From Labilithrix sp. (GTDB taxonomy: Bacteria; Myxococcota_A; Polyangia; Polyangiales; Polyangiaceae), in contig JAHBWF010000026.1 of the NCBI GenBank assembly GCA_019637105.1, forward strand, positions 1 through 61,896: DNA of 61,896 nt, given 5' to 3'. The notes beneath the pieces are model-generated. The model saw only the letters and a program-made list of their open reading frames with translations. It did no database searches and had not been told where the DNA came from. A program made the position numbers and the translations under genes. Below, in pieces: positions 1-8,939 of the stretch (position 1 is its first letter; every line of letters begins with the position of its first letter).

Positions 1-32
1 ACTTGATACAGTTTCGGACGTGAGAGGCCTAC

Positions 33-1238
33 GTGGCTGAGGGAGCGGACGGCTCCGCGGGGGCGAAGGAGCCCGGCACGAGCTTCCGCCGGAAGATGAT
101 CTTCCTCGCGGTCGTGCTCGTGCTCGGCCTCGCCTACGTCCTGCGCGGCGTCCTCGTCCCGCTCTTCCTCGCCTTCCTCCTCGCCTACGCGCTCGATCCG
201 TTCGTCGACCGGCTGGAGGCGATGCGCGTGCCGCGGCCGCTCGGGGCGATCCTCGTGATGCTCGGCATCGCCGGGCTCGTCACGGTCGTCCTGATCTCCG
301 CGATCCCGCTCTTCGTCGACGAGGTCACCGACGCGACGGCGACGCTGCCCGCGAAGCTGAGGGACCTGCAGCTCCGGGCGGAGCCCTGGTTCGCGAACTC
401 GCTCCACATCAAGCTGCCGCACTCGATGAACGACCTGTCGAAGGTCTTCAGCGATCGCCTGCAGTCGGGCGACACGATGGAGACCGCGCGCACCGCGCTC
501 TTCGGCACGCTCGGCTACGTCGGCGTCGCGCTCTCCGCGCTCATCGTCCCGGTGTTCGCGCTCTACCTCCTCATCGACTTCGACCGCATCGTGAACCGCG
601 TCGAGCAGCTCATCCCCCGCCGCTGGACGCCCGGGATCTCGTCGGTCGCGCGCGACATCCACAAGACCCTCTCGGGCTACGTCCGCGGGCAGCTCACCGC
701 GAACGTGGTGCTCGCGGCCCTCTACGCGACCGGGCTGCGCGTCATCGACATCCGCCTCGCGGTGCCGATCGGCGTGATGACGGGGATGCTCGCCTTCGTC
801 CCGTACGTCGGGTTCACGGCCGGTCTCTTGTTCGCGCTCTTCATGGCGATCCTCGACTGGCACGGCGCCGGGACGATCATCGGCGTCGTGGCGGTCATGG
901 GCGGCGTGCAGCTCATCGACGCCATGGTCATCACCCCGCGCATCGTCGGGCGCTCCGTCGGCCTCGCGCCGCTCGAGGTCATCCTCACGATGATGGCGGC
1001 CGGCTCGCTGTTCGGCTTCCTCGGCGTGCTCCTGGCCGTCCCGCTCGGCGCCGTCGCCAAGATCCTGATCCAGCGCGGCGTGAGGGCCTACCTCGCGTCC
1101 GCCTTCTACAACCGCCCCCCCGCGCACGCGGCGAAGGGCGCGAGGACGACGGGCCCGGAGGTCTCCGACACCGCGATCACGGTCGGCGCGCCGCCCTCGG
1201 CCTCGCCGCGGGTCATCATCGCGAAAGGCAAGACATGA
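33..1238 (+). CDS. AI-2E family transporter (PerM/YhhT-like permease)
   Basis: 401-residue polytopic membrane protein with a GTG start at 33. Hydrophobic segments begin around residues 22-62, and further segments around 75-95, 160-185 and 220-350 give the roughly eight-helix layout of the AI-2E/PerM family. The stretch PFVDRLE after the second helix and the late PRIVGRSVGLAPLEV motif are typical of this family. Members range from autoinducer exporters to Na+/H+ antiporters, so the substrate cannot be named. Its stop overlaps the next start (ATGA at 1235), so the two genes are probably translationally coupled. The C-terminal 40 residues are an Ala/Pro/Thr-rich cytoplasmic tail. Confidence 0.85.
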   Translation: MAEGADGSAGAKEPGTSFRRKMIFLAVVLVLGLAYVLRGVLVPLFLAFLLAYALDPFVDRLEAMRVPRPLGAILVMLGIAGLVTVVLISAIPLFVDEVTDATATLPAKLRDLQLRAEPWFANSLHIKLPHSMNDLSKVFSDRLQSGDTMETARTALFGTLGYVGVALSALIVPVFALYLLIDFDRIVNRVEQLIPRRWTPGISSVARDIHKTLSGYVRGQLTANVVLAALYATGLRVIDIRLAVPIGVMTGMLAFVPYVGFTAGLLFALFMAILDWHGAGTIIGVVAVMGGVQLIDAMVITPRIVGRSVGLAPLEVILTMMAAGSLFGFLGVLLAVPLGAVAKILIQRGVRAYLASAFYNRPPAHAAKGARTTGPEVSDTAITVGAPPSASPRVIIAKGKT

Positions 1239-2020
1239 GCACGCAGGAGCTCCTCGTCGAGGAGAAGGGCAAGACGAGGATCCTCACGTTGAACCGCGCG
1301 GAGGCGCGGAACGCGCTGACGAAGAGCCTGCTCGGCGCGGTCACCGCGGCGCTCGAGGAGGCCGCCGCCGACGCGTCGATCCGCTGCGTCGTCCTGACCG
1401 GCGCGGGGGAGCACTTCTGCGCCGGCGCGGATCTCCGGCGGACGCTGGCGGAGGACCCCGATTTCTACGATCGCCTCGAGACGTACATGGACGCCTACCA
1501 CGGCGTCATCCGCGCGATCGTGCGCTGTCCGAAGCCCGTCGTCGCCGCCCTCGACGGGTGCGCCGTCGGGTTCGGCGCCAACATGGCGCTCGCCTGCGAT
1601 CTGCGCGTCGCGACGACGCGCGCCTACGTCCAGGAGAAGTTCGTCGACATCGGCCTCATGCCGGACGGCGGCGGGACGTTCTGGCTCCCGCGCCTCGTCG
1701 GGACCGCGCGCGCGCTCAAGGCGATGTTCCTGGCGGACAGGCTCGAGGCGAAGGAGCTCGACGCGCTCGGCGTGCTGGCCGCGTGCGTCGCGCCCGACGC
1801 GCTCGCGACCGCGACCGCCGCCCTCGCCGAGCGCCTCGAGAAGGGGCCTCCCCTCGCCTTCGCCGCGCTCAAGGCGTCCGTCTACGCGGGCCTCGGCGAC
1901 CTCGAGGCCGCGCTCCGCCGCGAGCGCGAGGGGCAGCTCCGCCTCCTCCGCTCGGCGGACGCGATCGAGGGCGTGATGGCCTGGTCGCAGAGGCGCGCCC
2001 CCGACTTCCAGGGGGCCTGA
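1235..2020 (+). CDS. Enoyl-CoA hydratase/isomerase family protein (PaaG-like)
   Basis: 261-residue crotonase-fold protein. The oxyanion-hole segment HFCAGADLR lies near residue 60 and the second segment GCAVGFGANMALACD near residue 110. The two glutamates of classical enoyl-CoA hydratases are absent: the first position reads GAN, and the second region reads QEKFVDIGLMPDGGGT. The Asp in VDIGLMPD and the following LPRLVG resemble the PaaG type of ring-opening or delta3-delta2 isomerases. I therefore infer isomerase rather than hydratase activity. It overlaps the upstream permease gene by four bases. Confidence 0.85.
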   Translation: MSTQELLVEEKGKTRILTLNRAEARNALTKSLLGAVTAALEEAAADASIRCVVLTGAGEHFCAGADLRRTLAEDPDFYDRLETYMDAYHGVIRAIVRCPKPVVAALDGCAVGFGANMALACDLRVATTRAYVQEKFVDIGLMPDGGGTFWLPRLVGTARALKAMFLADRLEAKELDALGVLAACVAPDALATATAALAERLEKGPPLAFAALKASVYAGLGDLEAALRREREGQLRLLRSADAIEGVMAWSQRRAPDFQGA

Positions 2021-2033
2021 GCCCCGCGCGCGC

Positions 2034-2933
2034 TCAGCCGAGCAGGTAGCGCTCGCCGCTGTCGCAGAGGATCGTCACGACCGGGCCCTTCACTCGGGCG
2101 GCGATCTCGCACGCGACGTGGACGTTCGCGCCGGACGACGGGCCGACGAGGAGGCCCTCCTCGCGCGCGAGGCGCCGCGCCATCTTGTCGGCGGCGACGT
2201 CGCCGACCGTCGCGACCTCGTGGATGAGCGAGCGATCGAGCACCTTCGGGACGAAGCCGGCCCCGAGCCCCTGGATGGCGTGGAGCCCGGGCTCGCCGCC
2301 CGACAGGACCGCGCTCCTCGCGGGCTCGACGGCCACGATCCGCGCTCGGGGGCGCTCGGCGCGGAGGACGCGCCCGACGCCGGTGAGCGTCCCGCCGGTG
2401 CCCACGCCGGCGACGAACGCGGCGAGCTCCGGGACGGCCGCGAGGATCTCGCGCGCCGTCGTGCGCTCGTGGACGCTCGGGTTGGCCGGGTTGTCGAACT
2501 GGCGGGGCATGAACGCCCGCTCGGTGCGGCCGACGATCCGCTCGGCCTCGGCGACCGCGCCGGCCATGCCGTCCTCGGCCGCCGTGATGACGATCTCCGC
2601 GCCGTACGCGCGGAGGATCCGCCGGCGCTCGACGCTCATGTCCTCGGGCATCACGAGCACGCAGCGGTAGCCGCGAACGGCCGCGATCATCGCGAGGGCG
2701 ATCCCCGTGTTGCCGCTCGTCGCCTCGACGACGACGCTCCCTTCGCCGAGCTCGCCCTCGGCCTCGGCCGCCTCGATCATCGCGAGGGCCGTGCGGTCCT
2801 TCACGCTGCCGCTCGGGTTCTTCGCCTCGAGCTTGGCGAACACCCGAGAGCCGGCCGCGGGGACGCGCCGGAGCTCGATCAGCGGCGTGTCGCCGACGAG
2901 ATCGAGGATGGACCGCCGAGGGGCATCGGGCAT
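2034..2933 (-). CDS. cysK: Cysteine synthase family PLP enzyme (O-acetylserine sulfhydrylase type)
   Basis: 299 residues, the normal length of the family, starting at the ATG at 2933; the open frame extends upstream but without family-like sequence. The PLP-lysine motif NPSGSVKDR lies near residue 35, followed by the substrate loop SGNTG, the QFDNPANP motif and the phosphate-binding GTGGTLTG loop. The C-terminal GPSSGAN segment is also conserved. It should make cysteine from O-acetylserine and sulfide. The NPANP motif favours CysK over CysM, but a cystathionine-synthase-like substrate cannot be excluded. It lies 16 bp downstream of the asparaginase gene on the same strand. Confidence 0.85.
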   Translation of the reverse strand: MPDAPRRSILDLVGDTPLIELRRVPAAGSRVFAKLEAKNPSGSVKDRTALAMIEAAEAEGELGEGSVVVEATSGNTGIALAMIAAVRGYRCVLVMPEDMSVERRRILRAYGAEIVITAAEDGMAGAVAEAERIVGRTERAFMPRQFDNPANPSVHERTTAREILAAVPELAAFVAGVGTGGTLTGVGRVLRAERPRARIVAVEPARSAVLSGGEPGLHAIQGLGAGFVPKVLDRSLIHEVATVGDVAADKMARRLAREEGLLVGPSSGANVHVACEIAARVKGPVVTILCDSGERYLLG

Positions 2934-2949
2934 CGCTCCGACGATGGTA

Positions 2950-4012
2950 CTACGCGTCGCGCTCGCCGACCGCGCTCGATGCGAAGTACTCGCGGAGCGC
3001 GTCGCCGGTTCCATGACGCGCCAGGCCAACCATCAGCTTCGCCAGCGCCGCCTCGACGGTCATGTCCCCCGCCGAGATCGCGCCGGCGTCGTCCGCCATC
3101 GCGCCGCCCTCGTAGCGCCCGAGGTCGACGAAGCCGCGCCAGCACTGCGACACGACGACGACGGGGACGTCGTGCGCCTTGGCCTCCTCGAGCGCGGGCA
3201 AGAGCGCGCGCGGGACGTTGCCGGTCCCGTAGCCCTCGAGGACGAGCCCCTTCACGCCCGAGCGGATCGCCCCGCGGACGAGCAGCGGATCGAGCCCGGG
3301 GAAGACGCGCACCGCGAGGACGCGCGGCTCGAGCCGGTCGTCGAAGGCGCCGAGCTCGGCGGGCGCGCGGACGTGCGACGCGACCTCGACGTCGAGCCCG
3401 AGCTCGACGAGCGGCGCGAGCTGCGGCGAGTCGAACGCGCCGAACCCCCACGCGTCCTTCTTCGTCGCGCGCGCGCCCCGCAGCGCGCGCGAGTGGAAGA
3501 CGATCGACACCTCCGGCACGGCGAGGGTCGCGACGAGCGCCGCGTCGACCAGGTTCTGCCGCGCGTCGGTGCGGGCGTCGACGAGCGGCTTCTGCGAGCC
3601 GGTGAACACGACCGGCTTCGGGAGCGGCCCCAGCATGAGGCGAGCGCGCTCGCGCTGTAGGCCATCGTGTCGGTGCCGTGCAGACCACGATCCCGTCGTA
3701 GCGCGGCAGCTCGCGGTGCACCTCGCGGGCGAGCGTGACCCAGTCGGACGGCTGCATGTCGGCCGAGTCCATCTGGAAGAGGCGCCGCGTCTCGAGCTCG
3801 GCCACGCGGGCGAGCGTGGGCACCTCCGCCACCATGTCGCGGTGGGCGACGTCCTCGACGCGGAGCGCGGGGGGCCGCACGCTCCCCGGGACGCGCGGCG
3901 AGGGCGGCGCGACGCGCGCGCCGTCCGGCGCGACGCCCACGGCCGCCTCTCCCGCGTCGGCGGCCGTCATCACGAGCGTGCCGCCCGTCAGCAGGAGGAG
4001 GAGGCGCGGCAC
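2950..4012 (-). pseudogene. L-asparaginase, reading frame broken twice as sequenced
   Basis: Reading from the GTG at 4012 gives an asparaginase N-terminus with the catalytic-threonine motif LLLTGGTLVM and the segment MDSADMQPSDW. The frame is lost at the HGTDT motif: one G of the + strand appears to be missing at about 3680. The middle MAYSASALA segment is in a second frame. A second missing G at about 3640 moves to the third frame, which runs from LMLGPLPKPVVFTGSQ to the stop at 2950. Restoring both bases gives about 354 residues, normal for a bacterial type I/II enzyme, which deamidates asparagine to aspartate. No signal peptide is visible. Two one-base losses 40 nt apart in conserved sequence suggest a sequence error or very recent inactivation. 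Confidence 0.75.
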
Positions 4013-4020
4013 GGATCGTC

Positions 4021-4635
4021 TCAGAACAGACGCTGGTCGACCTTGATCGTGTCGCCCTGCTGGAGCTTGATGTCGGGGCGCGCGTTGTCGGTGATCGCGT
4101 CGACGCTGACGATCGCGTTCACCGCGCCGCCGTTCGGGAGCTGCCGGATCACCTGGACGTGGTTCGTGTCCGCGAGCGGCGTGAACCATCCGGCGGCGGA
4201 GATCGCCTGCACGAGCGTCATCCCGTCCTGGTACGGCAGCGGTCCCTGCTTCGCGACCTGGCCGATCACCTGGATCTTCTTCGAGTTATAGGTCTTGACC
4301 TTGACCTGGACCTGCGGGCTCACGAGGAACTTCGCCTCGACGAGGCTGTCGCGCAGGGTCGTCGCGATCTGACGGGGCTCGAGCCCGGCCACCTTGATCG
4401 GATCGATGTACGGGAACGCGAGCGTGCCGTCGGGGCTGACCTCGTACTCGTGCGGGAGCTTCTCCTCGCCGACGACGAACACCTCGAGCACGTCGCCGGG
4501 CCCCACCTGCTGGTTCACGATGGGCTCCGGCAGCTTCGCCGGCGGCGGGTAGTGGCGGCCGCACGCGGGCACGATCAAGCCGAGCAGCGCGATGAGCGCG
4601 ATCGTCAGCAGCGACAGGAGACGAGGCAGCAGCAT
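4021..4635 (-). CDS. Polysaccharide export lipoprotein (OPX/Wza-like, short form)
   Basis: 204-residue protein with a lipoprotein signal peptide ending at Cys25 (VPAC). The poly-export domain starts near residue 42 (QQVGPGDVLEVFVVGEE) and is followed by an SLBB-like domain at about 115-190 (IQVIGQVAKQGPLPY). It stops after VDQRLF and lacks the extra SLBB repeats and the C-terminal membrane-spanning helix of E. coli Wza. Short OPX proteins of this kind are known in Myxococcus, where a separate beta-barrel is thought to supply the outer-membrane pore. The next gene on the strand encodes such a barrel-like protein. The asparaginase gene begins 8 bp after its stop. Confidence 0.85.
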   Translation of the reverse strand: MLLPRLLSLLTIALIALLGLIVPACGRHYPPPAKLPEPIVNQQVGPGDVLEVFVVGEEKLPHEYEVSPDGTLAFPYIDPIKVAGLEPRQIATTLRDSLVEAKFLVSPQVQVKVKTYNSKKIQVIGQVAKQGPLPYQDGMTLVQAISAAGWFTPLADTNHVQVIRQLPNGGAVNAIVSVDAITDNARPDIKLQQGDTIKVDQRLF

Positions 4636-4668
4636 GACCGGGAGGACGGGAGGAGAGGAGAGGACGGC

Positions 4669-4711
4669 GGCGGAGCGTTGGGGGGGCGGAGCGTTGGGGG
4701 CGGCGGAGCGT
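4669..4711. repeat. Three copies of a 10-bp direct repeat in an intergenic spacer
   Basis: The spacer 4636-4835 between the OPX gene and the beta-barrel gene holds GGCGGAGCGT at 4669, 4685 and 4702, separated by 16 and 17 bp, with G-runs between them. The near-equal spacing and the place directly upstream of the OPX gene could make it a regulator-binding array, but a simple G-rich slippage product is equally possible. Confidence 0.45.
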
Positions 4712-4835
4712 CGCCGCGTTCAGCGCGCGGGAGCGTTATCCCTCGACGCGTGAGCGTCAAGACGAGCGCACGCGGCGCCCCGAAGAGGGGGCGCGCGGTC
4801 CAGGTCGCGCTCGCGCCGTCGCGCTCGGGCGTCGC

Positions 4836-6308
4836 TCAGAAGAAGTAGCGAACGCCGGCGAACGCCTGGAAGCGGCGGTAGTTCAGGTCGAACACGAGCG
4901 GTGCCCCGGCGGCGGTGACGCCCGCCGGGATCTGCGTGTCGCTGAGCTGCTGGACGTAGTCGATCGTCGTGTTGATGCCGAAGGACGACGTGATGCGGTA
5001 CTCCGCGAAGACGCCGCCGCCGACGCGGAAGTTCGAGAACTCGCCCGTCACCTGCGTCGGCACGCCGGCCGCGTTCAGGAAGACCGGCGGGTAGTTGAGC
5101 TGCTCGCCGTAGGCGTCGAAGCGGATGACCGTCTTGCCGCCGAACCAGTACTCGAGCCGGCCGTAGACGCGGTTCGTGTTGTAGAAGTTGCCGAGCAGGC
5201 TGTTCTGGAAGTCGCGGAGGAAGCCGAGGCTGACGGTGGACAGCAGGAGCGTCGCCTGGCCCGGCTCGTCGGTGCCGCCGCCCTGCCCGAGGTAGAACGT
5301 CCCCTCGGCCTGACCGTTGATGCTGTCGTACTGCGTCGACGACGCCGCCGCGGGGTCCTTGAAGAACGTCGCGCCGTACCCGGCCGCGAGCAGGACGCCG
5401 AAGCGCTCGGTCAAGAGGCCCGTCACGCCGAGGCGCGTGCGGATCGGCGTCGAGTCGTTGAGGTAGTTGAGCGCCCGGTCGGCGTTCGGGTAGTTGATGA
5501 AGCGTAGCGACGTGTCGTGGAACACCGCGGTCCGCGGGCGGAACCGCCAGCGGTTCTTCACGAACACCTCGTGGGTGAGGTTCGAGTACGGAACGCCGTT
5601 CGTCTCTTCGAAGAGCGCCGCGTTGATCTGGTAGCCGCCGCGGAGGTCCAGCGTCCCGCCGCCCGGCATGCCCACGATCTCGGCGCCGCCGCGGAGATCG
5701 CTCCGGTTGAACGAGAGGTTCGGATCGGCGACGACCTGCGGCTGGATCAGGCGGTTATACCCCGCGAACACGCCGAAGCCGATCGGGCGGCCCTGGTTGA
5801 TGTCGAGCCGCGCGTCCGAGTTGAGGCCGATGTTGTGCTGCCGGCCCATGTCCTTGCCGATGAAGAACCGGCCGGTGGCCGCCACGCCGCCGCGGAAGGA
5901 CACGACGCGCGGCTCGAGCCGCGAGTTGCCGGCCGCGTCGAGGCGCTGCTGCCCGAGGGTCGAGACGTAGAACGACGGCGTGATCCGGAAGATCGCCGCG
6001 TCGGCGGGCGGGAGCGCGGGCGGACCGTTCGAGATGTTCGGCCCCTCGGTGTGAGACCGATAAAACCAGTTCGAGTCGTACCCGACCTCGCCGCCGATGC
6101 CCGGATGGAGCTCGAGGTCGCCCGTGCGGATACCGGGGCCCTCGGTGTAGCGCCGGTCCGCGAGCCAGCCCTGCGCCGACGCCTCGCTCGTCCACGAGAG
6201 GAGCGCCGCCGCCCCCGCCGCGACGGCGCACGCCCGACCCGGCCGAAGCCACCGGCCGAGCGACCCGAACGAACGCGAAGCAAGCGACTGGGCGGAGCGT
6301 TTCGTCAT
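4836..6308 (-). CDS. Outer-membrane beta-barrel protein, probable partner of the OPX protein
   Basis: 490 residues from the ATG at 6308, with a signal peptide ending near ASA-QG around residue 45. The rest alternates short amphipathic strands rich in Tyr, Phe and Arg with polar turns. It ends in AGVRYFF, the terminal aromatic that marks barrels handled by the BAM machinery. Family knowledge: in Myxococcus xanthus, 18-stranded barrels (Wzp proteins) act with short OPX proteins in exopolysaccharide, spore-coat and biosurfactant export. Here a short OPX gene follows on the same strand about 200 bp downstream, which supports such a role. No synthesis or polymerase genes lie nearby, so the exported polymer is unknown. 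Confidence 0.7.
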   Translation of the reverse strand: MTKRSAQSLASRSFGSLGRWLRPGRACAVAAGAAALLSWTSEASAQGWLADRRYTEGPGIRTGDLELHPGIGGEVGYDSNWFYRSHTEGPNISNGPPALPPADAAIFRITPSFYVSTLGQQRLDAAGNSRLEPRVVSFRGGVAATGRFFIGKDMGRQHNIGLNSDARLDINQGRPIGFGVFAGYNRLIQPQVVADPNLSFNRSDLRGGAEIVGMPGGGTLDLRGGYQINAALFEETNGVPYSNLTHEVFVKNRWRFRPRTAVFHDTSLRFINYPNADRALNYLNDSTPIRTRLGVTGLLTERFGVLLAAGYGATFFKDPAAASSTQYDSINGQAEGTFYLGQGGGTDEPGQATLLLSTVSLGFLRDFQNSLLGNFYNTNRVYGRLEYWFGGKTVIRFDAYGEQLNYPPVFLNAAGVPTQVTGEFSNFRVGGGVFAEYRITSSFGINTTIDYVQQLSDTQIPAGVTAAGAPLVFDLNYRRFQAFAGVRYFF

Positions 6309-6535
6309 CTCGATCAGAAGGAGCGACACCAGCGCGTCACGAAGCGGAAGAGCTACCCGGGCGGCGGTGGAAGTGCAACATCGAACGACACGGTCGAAGG
6401 GAGGTGCTCACGACGGACGTCGGCGGCGAGACCGACGAGGCTCTCGGCGCTGCCACCCCAACTTCGGATAGGCCACTGCCGCTCGAGGCTACAGAGAGTG
6501 ACGAAGCGAGATCCGATCACTCGGAGAACGACAAT

Positions 6536-7132
6536 TCAGAGCGTACAGCTGGTGCACTGCGGCGGACCAATGACGAGCGTCGGGTCCGTGGAGGGGTAAG
6601 GCGTTTCGTCCGGCGGGATCTGCGGGTCGATCTGGACGGTCGTGCGGGTGTCCCCGACGAACGCGGACTCTTCGCCGATGCACTGGTTCGCCTCGGCGAC
6701 GAGCTGCTCGGTGCGCTGGCGAAGGACCGTGAGGATGGTGAACTCGTGGTTCGACAGCTCCGCGTCGTTCCGGTTGACGGCGGCCTGGAGCTGCCCGCGC
6801 CGGTCGCGCGCCGACCGGATCGCGACGTCGACCTGCGAGAGCTTGTCGTTCAGGCAGAGCGTCTTGACGACGTCGCGCTGGCGACGCGCCTCCTCGAGCA
6901 TCTTGCGAACGCCGCCCGCCGCGCCCTCCATCCGGGCGATGTGCTTCTGCGACTCGACGAGCTGCTCCTGCGGCGTCAGCGACGTCTTGCGCTGGAAGCC
7001 GACCTGGCCGTCCGCCGGCTGCCCCGCGCTCGGCGCGGCTCCTCCGTTGGGCACCTGTGCGCCCGCAGGCCCCGCGGCCAGCGCGAGCACGCCGAAAGCG
7101 AAGACCCACTTCAATGCCAAACGCACGCGCAT
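6536..7132 (-). CDS. Secreted coiled-coil protein of unknown function
   Basis: 198 residues from the ATG at 7132, chosen because AGGAGG sits five bases upstream. A signal peptide ends near AGA-QV. The central part (about 50-150) is charged and helical with Glu/Arg/Gln-rich heptad-like spacing and two cysteines (TLCLND and NQCIGEE). The C-terminus is Pro/Thr-rich and ends in a CTSCTL motif. The cysteines suggest a periplasmic or exported disulfide-bonded protein. I do not recognise the family. It lies between the beta-barrel gene and the Glt-like operon on the same strand, separated from the latter by a hairpin-rich spacer. Confidence 0.7.
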   Translation of the reverse strand: MRVRLALKWVFAFGVLALAAGPAGAQVPNGGAAPSAGQPADGQVGFQRKTSLTPQEQLVESQKHIARMEGAAGGVRKMLEEARRQRDVVKTLCLNDKLSQVDVAIRSARDRRGQLQAAVNRNDAELSNHEFTILTVLRQRTEQLVAEANQCIGEESAFVGDTRTTVQIDPQIPPDETPYPSTDPTLVIGPPQCTSCTL

Positions 7133-7474
7133 CCAGCCTCCTGACCTGCTGCTCGACTTTAGTGTGTGTGGCATGGAGTGTCAACGCAAAAGCCGCGCTC
7201 AAATCCCTGAGATTTCTTGCACTTGCGCTGTTTTGACGCACCGAGCGACGCGGGGCGCGGCCGTCCCGTGTGTCTCTTCGTTGCGTCACCGACGACCGAC
7301 GTTCGAAACGGCGACCGCGCCCTCCGGCTTCACGCCGGAGGACCGCGCCGCGCGATGGCCCTCCCCCGAGGCCGCGGCGCCCCGCCCCAAAGAGGCCGAA
7401 GAAGAAAGAGGGCGAGCCGACCGGCCGCCCTCTCCTCCTCGACGCCGCTCGCGGTCCCTCCCGCGAGCGACGGA
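7133..7474. other. Hairpin-rich intergenic spacer
   Basis: This 342-bp spacer holds three inverted repeats: 7321-7328/7334-7341 (CCTCCGGC with its complement, 5-nt loop), 7408-7414/7426-7432 (GAGGGCG, 11-nt loop), and 7447-7454/7461-7468 (listed separately). No convincing coding frame is present. It probably separates the end of the Glt-like operon from the next transcription unit. Confidence 0.5.
7447..7468 (-). terminator. Strong hairpin just after the Glt-like operon
   Basis: A perfect 8-bp stem (GCTCGCGG and its complement) with a 6-nt loop lies 6 bp beyond the stop codon at 7475. No T-run follows on the minus strand, so it is either a U-tract-free terminator, as is common in very GC-rich genomes, or a 3' stability element. 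Confidence 0.4.
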
Positions 7475-8917
7475 TCACTTGCCCTGCTGAACGAACGTGA
7501 CGGGGATGTTCAGGGTCGAGCCGCCGCCGCCCGGCGGGTTGAACGACGCCCGCTTCACGACGTTCGCGATGCACGAGGCGACGCTCTGCGACAGGCCCGT
7601 GTTCGACGAGACGTTCGCGTCCGAGACCTCGCCGTTCGGTCCGACCTTCGCCGTGATGACGACCTTGCCGGACATCCCCGGATCCGAGTTGAGGCCCGTC
7701 TGGTAGCACTGGCGGAAGCGAGGACGGAGCGTCGCGATGACGCGGTCGGCGTCCGAGATCGGGACCGTCGCCGTCGAGCCGCTGATCTGCGCGTCGCCCT
7801 TCGGTCCCTCGACCTTGCGCTCCTGCCCCGCGCTCGCGCCGTCGCCGGAGCCCTTGGTCCCGCCGCCGAGCGCGCCGAGCCCGGCGCCCTTGCCCCCGCC
7901 CTGCACCGCGCCGCCGCCGCCGCCGACCTTGAGGTCGCCGGTGCCGTGCGCGACGCCGGCGCCCGACGCGGCCGCGCCGGAGAGATCGACCGGGGGGATG
8001 TCGCTGCGGTTCAGCGCGCCCTGCACCGAGGAGCCGCCGCCGAGCGCCGCGAGCATCTGCATCTGCATCGCGTCGGCCTGGGCCGCGAGGGCCGCGGCCT
8101 GCTTGTCCCCGACGCTGCCCGCCCCCTTGCTCTGACCCGACGCGCCCTTGCCGCCCGCGCCGCCGCCCGCCTTGGACGCCGCGGCGGTCGCCGTCGTGGC
8201 GGCGGTCGCCGTCGACTCCGGGTTCACCTCGGTCGGCGTCTCCGTCGCCGGAGGCGGCGGGATGTTCTTCATCATGTCGACGAGGCCGGCGACGTTGAGG
8301 TCGTCGCCGACGACCGGGTCCATCCAGTCGGAGTACATCGCGCCGACGATCCCGAAGTGGATGAGGAAGCTGAACGCCGCGATGATCGTGAGCGACCAGT
8401 CGATCTGGCTGGCGATGCCCCCCTTCACGGCGAGCGGGAGCTGCGGGCGCGGCTGGACCGGCGGCGGCGCGACGAACTGGAAGAGGAAGGTCGTCTCTCC
8501 GATGACGACCTTCCCGCGCGCCTCCTCGGTCAGCTTCATCTGGTAGACGTTGTTGACCTTCTTCGCCTGCCCGCGGAGCGCCGCGAGGTCGGTGATGCCC
8601 GAGGCGAGCGCCACGCGGCCGGTCATGCCGTCGAGGAAGTTCAGGTGGTAGTCGTTGCCGATGAGCTCGAAGAGCTTGAACATCGGCGGGATCGCCTGCG
8701 ACGGGATGACGAACACCGCGCGCTCGTTCGAGCCGACGGTGACCGTGGTGCGCTGCTTGATGATGCGCTCTTCGACCACGCGCCCGCTCTGAACCAGCCC
8801 GATGCGGAGGACCTTCGGCCCCGCCTGCACGGACATCGCCCGCATCACCGCGGTCATCTGTCCCGGGCGCGCGGCTCCTCCGGGTCCTGCTTGCGGGCCT
8901 TGTCCGGGTCCCATCAT
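7475..8917 (-). CDS. FHA-like / TM / TonB-C (AgmX/PglI C-terminal) protein, GltG-like
   Basis: 480 residues. Residues about 35-150 resemble a forkhead-associated sandwich (VTVGSNERAVFVIP, then LNFLDGMTGRVALASG). A single membrane helix lies near 180-200 (SLTIIAAFSFLIHFGIVGA). A long Gly/Ala/Ser-rich linker follows at about 230-375. A TonB-like C-terminal domain starts near 385 (ADRVIATLRPRFRQCYQTGL) and ends with the FNPPGGGGSTLNIPVTF strand. This is the layout of GltG/AgmX proteins of the myxobacterial trans-envelope gliding machine, where the linker spans the periplasm and the C-domain contacts outer proteins. It is the last gene of the minus-strand operon. The role in motility is inference. 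Confidence 0.8.
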   Translation of the reverse strand: MMGPGQGPQAGPGGAARPGQMTAVMRAMSVQAGPKVLRIGLVQSGRVVEERIIKQRTTVTVGSNERAVFVIPSQAIPPMFKLFELIGNDYHLNFLDGMTGRVALASGITDLAALRGQAKKVNNVYQMKLTEEARGKVVIGETTFLFQFVAPPPVQPRPQLPLAVKGGIASQIDWSLTIIAAFSFLIHFGIVGAMYSDWMDPVVGDDLNVAGLVDMMKNIPPPPATETPTEVNPESTATAATTATAAASKAGGGAGGKGASGQSKGAGSVGDKQAAALAAQADAMQMQMLAALGGGSSVQGALNRSDIPPVDLSGAAASGAGVAHGTGDLKVGGGGGAVQGGGKGAGLGALGGGTKGSGDGASAGQERKVEGPKGDAQISGSTATVPISDADRVIATLRPRFRQCYQTGLNSDPGMSGKVVITAKVGPNGEVSDANVSSNTGLSQSVASCIANVVKRASFNPPGGGGSTLNIPVTFVQQGK

Positions 8918-8939
8918 CGCTTCATCCTCGTTCGGATCC

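Noticed and set aside
33-1238. Quorum-sensing AI-2 exporter role
   Set aside because: The family name is historical; no luxS or lsr gene is in the window and family members have varied substrates.
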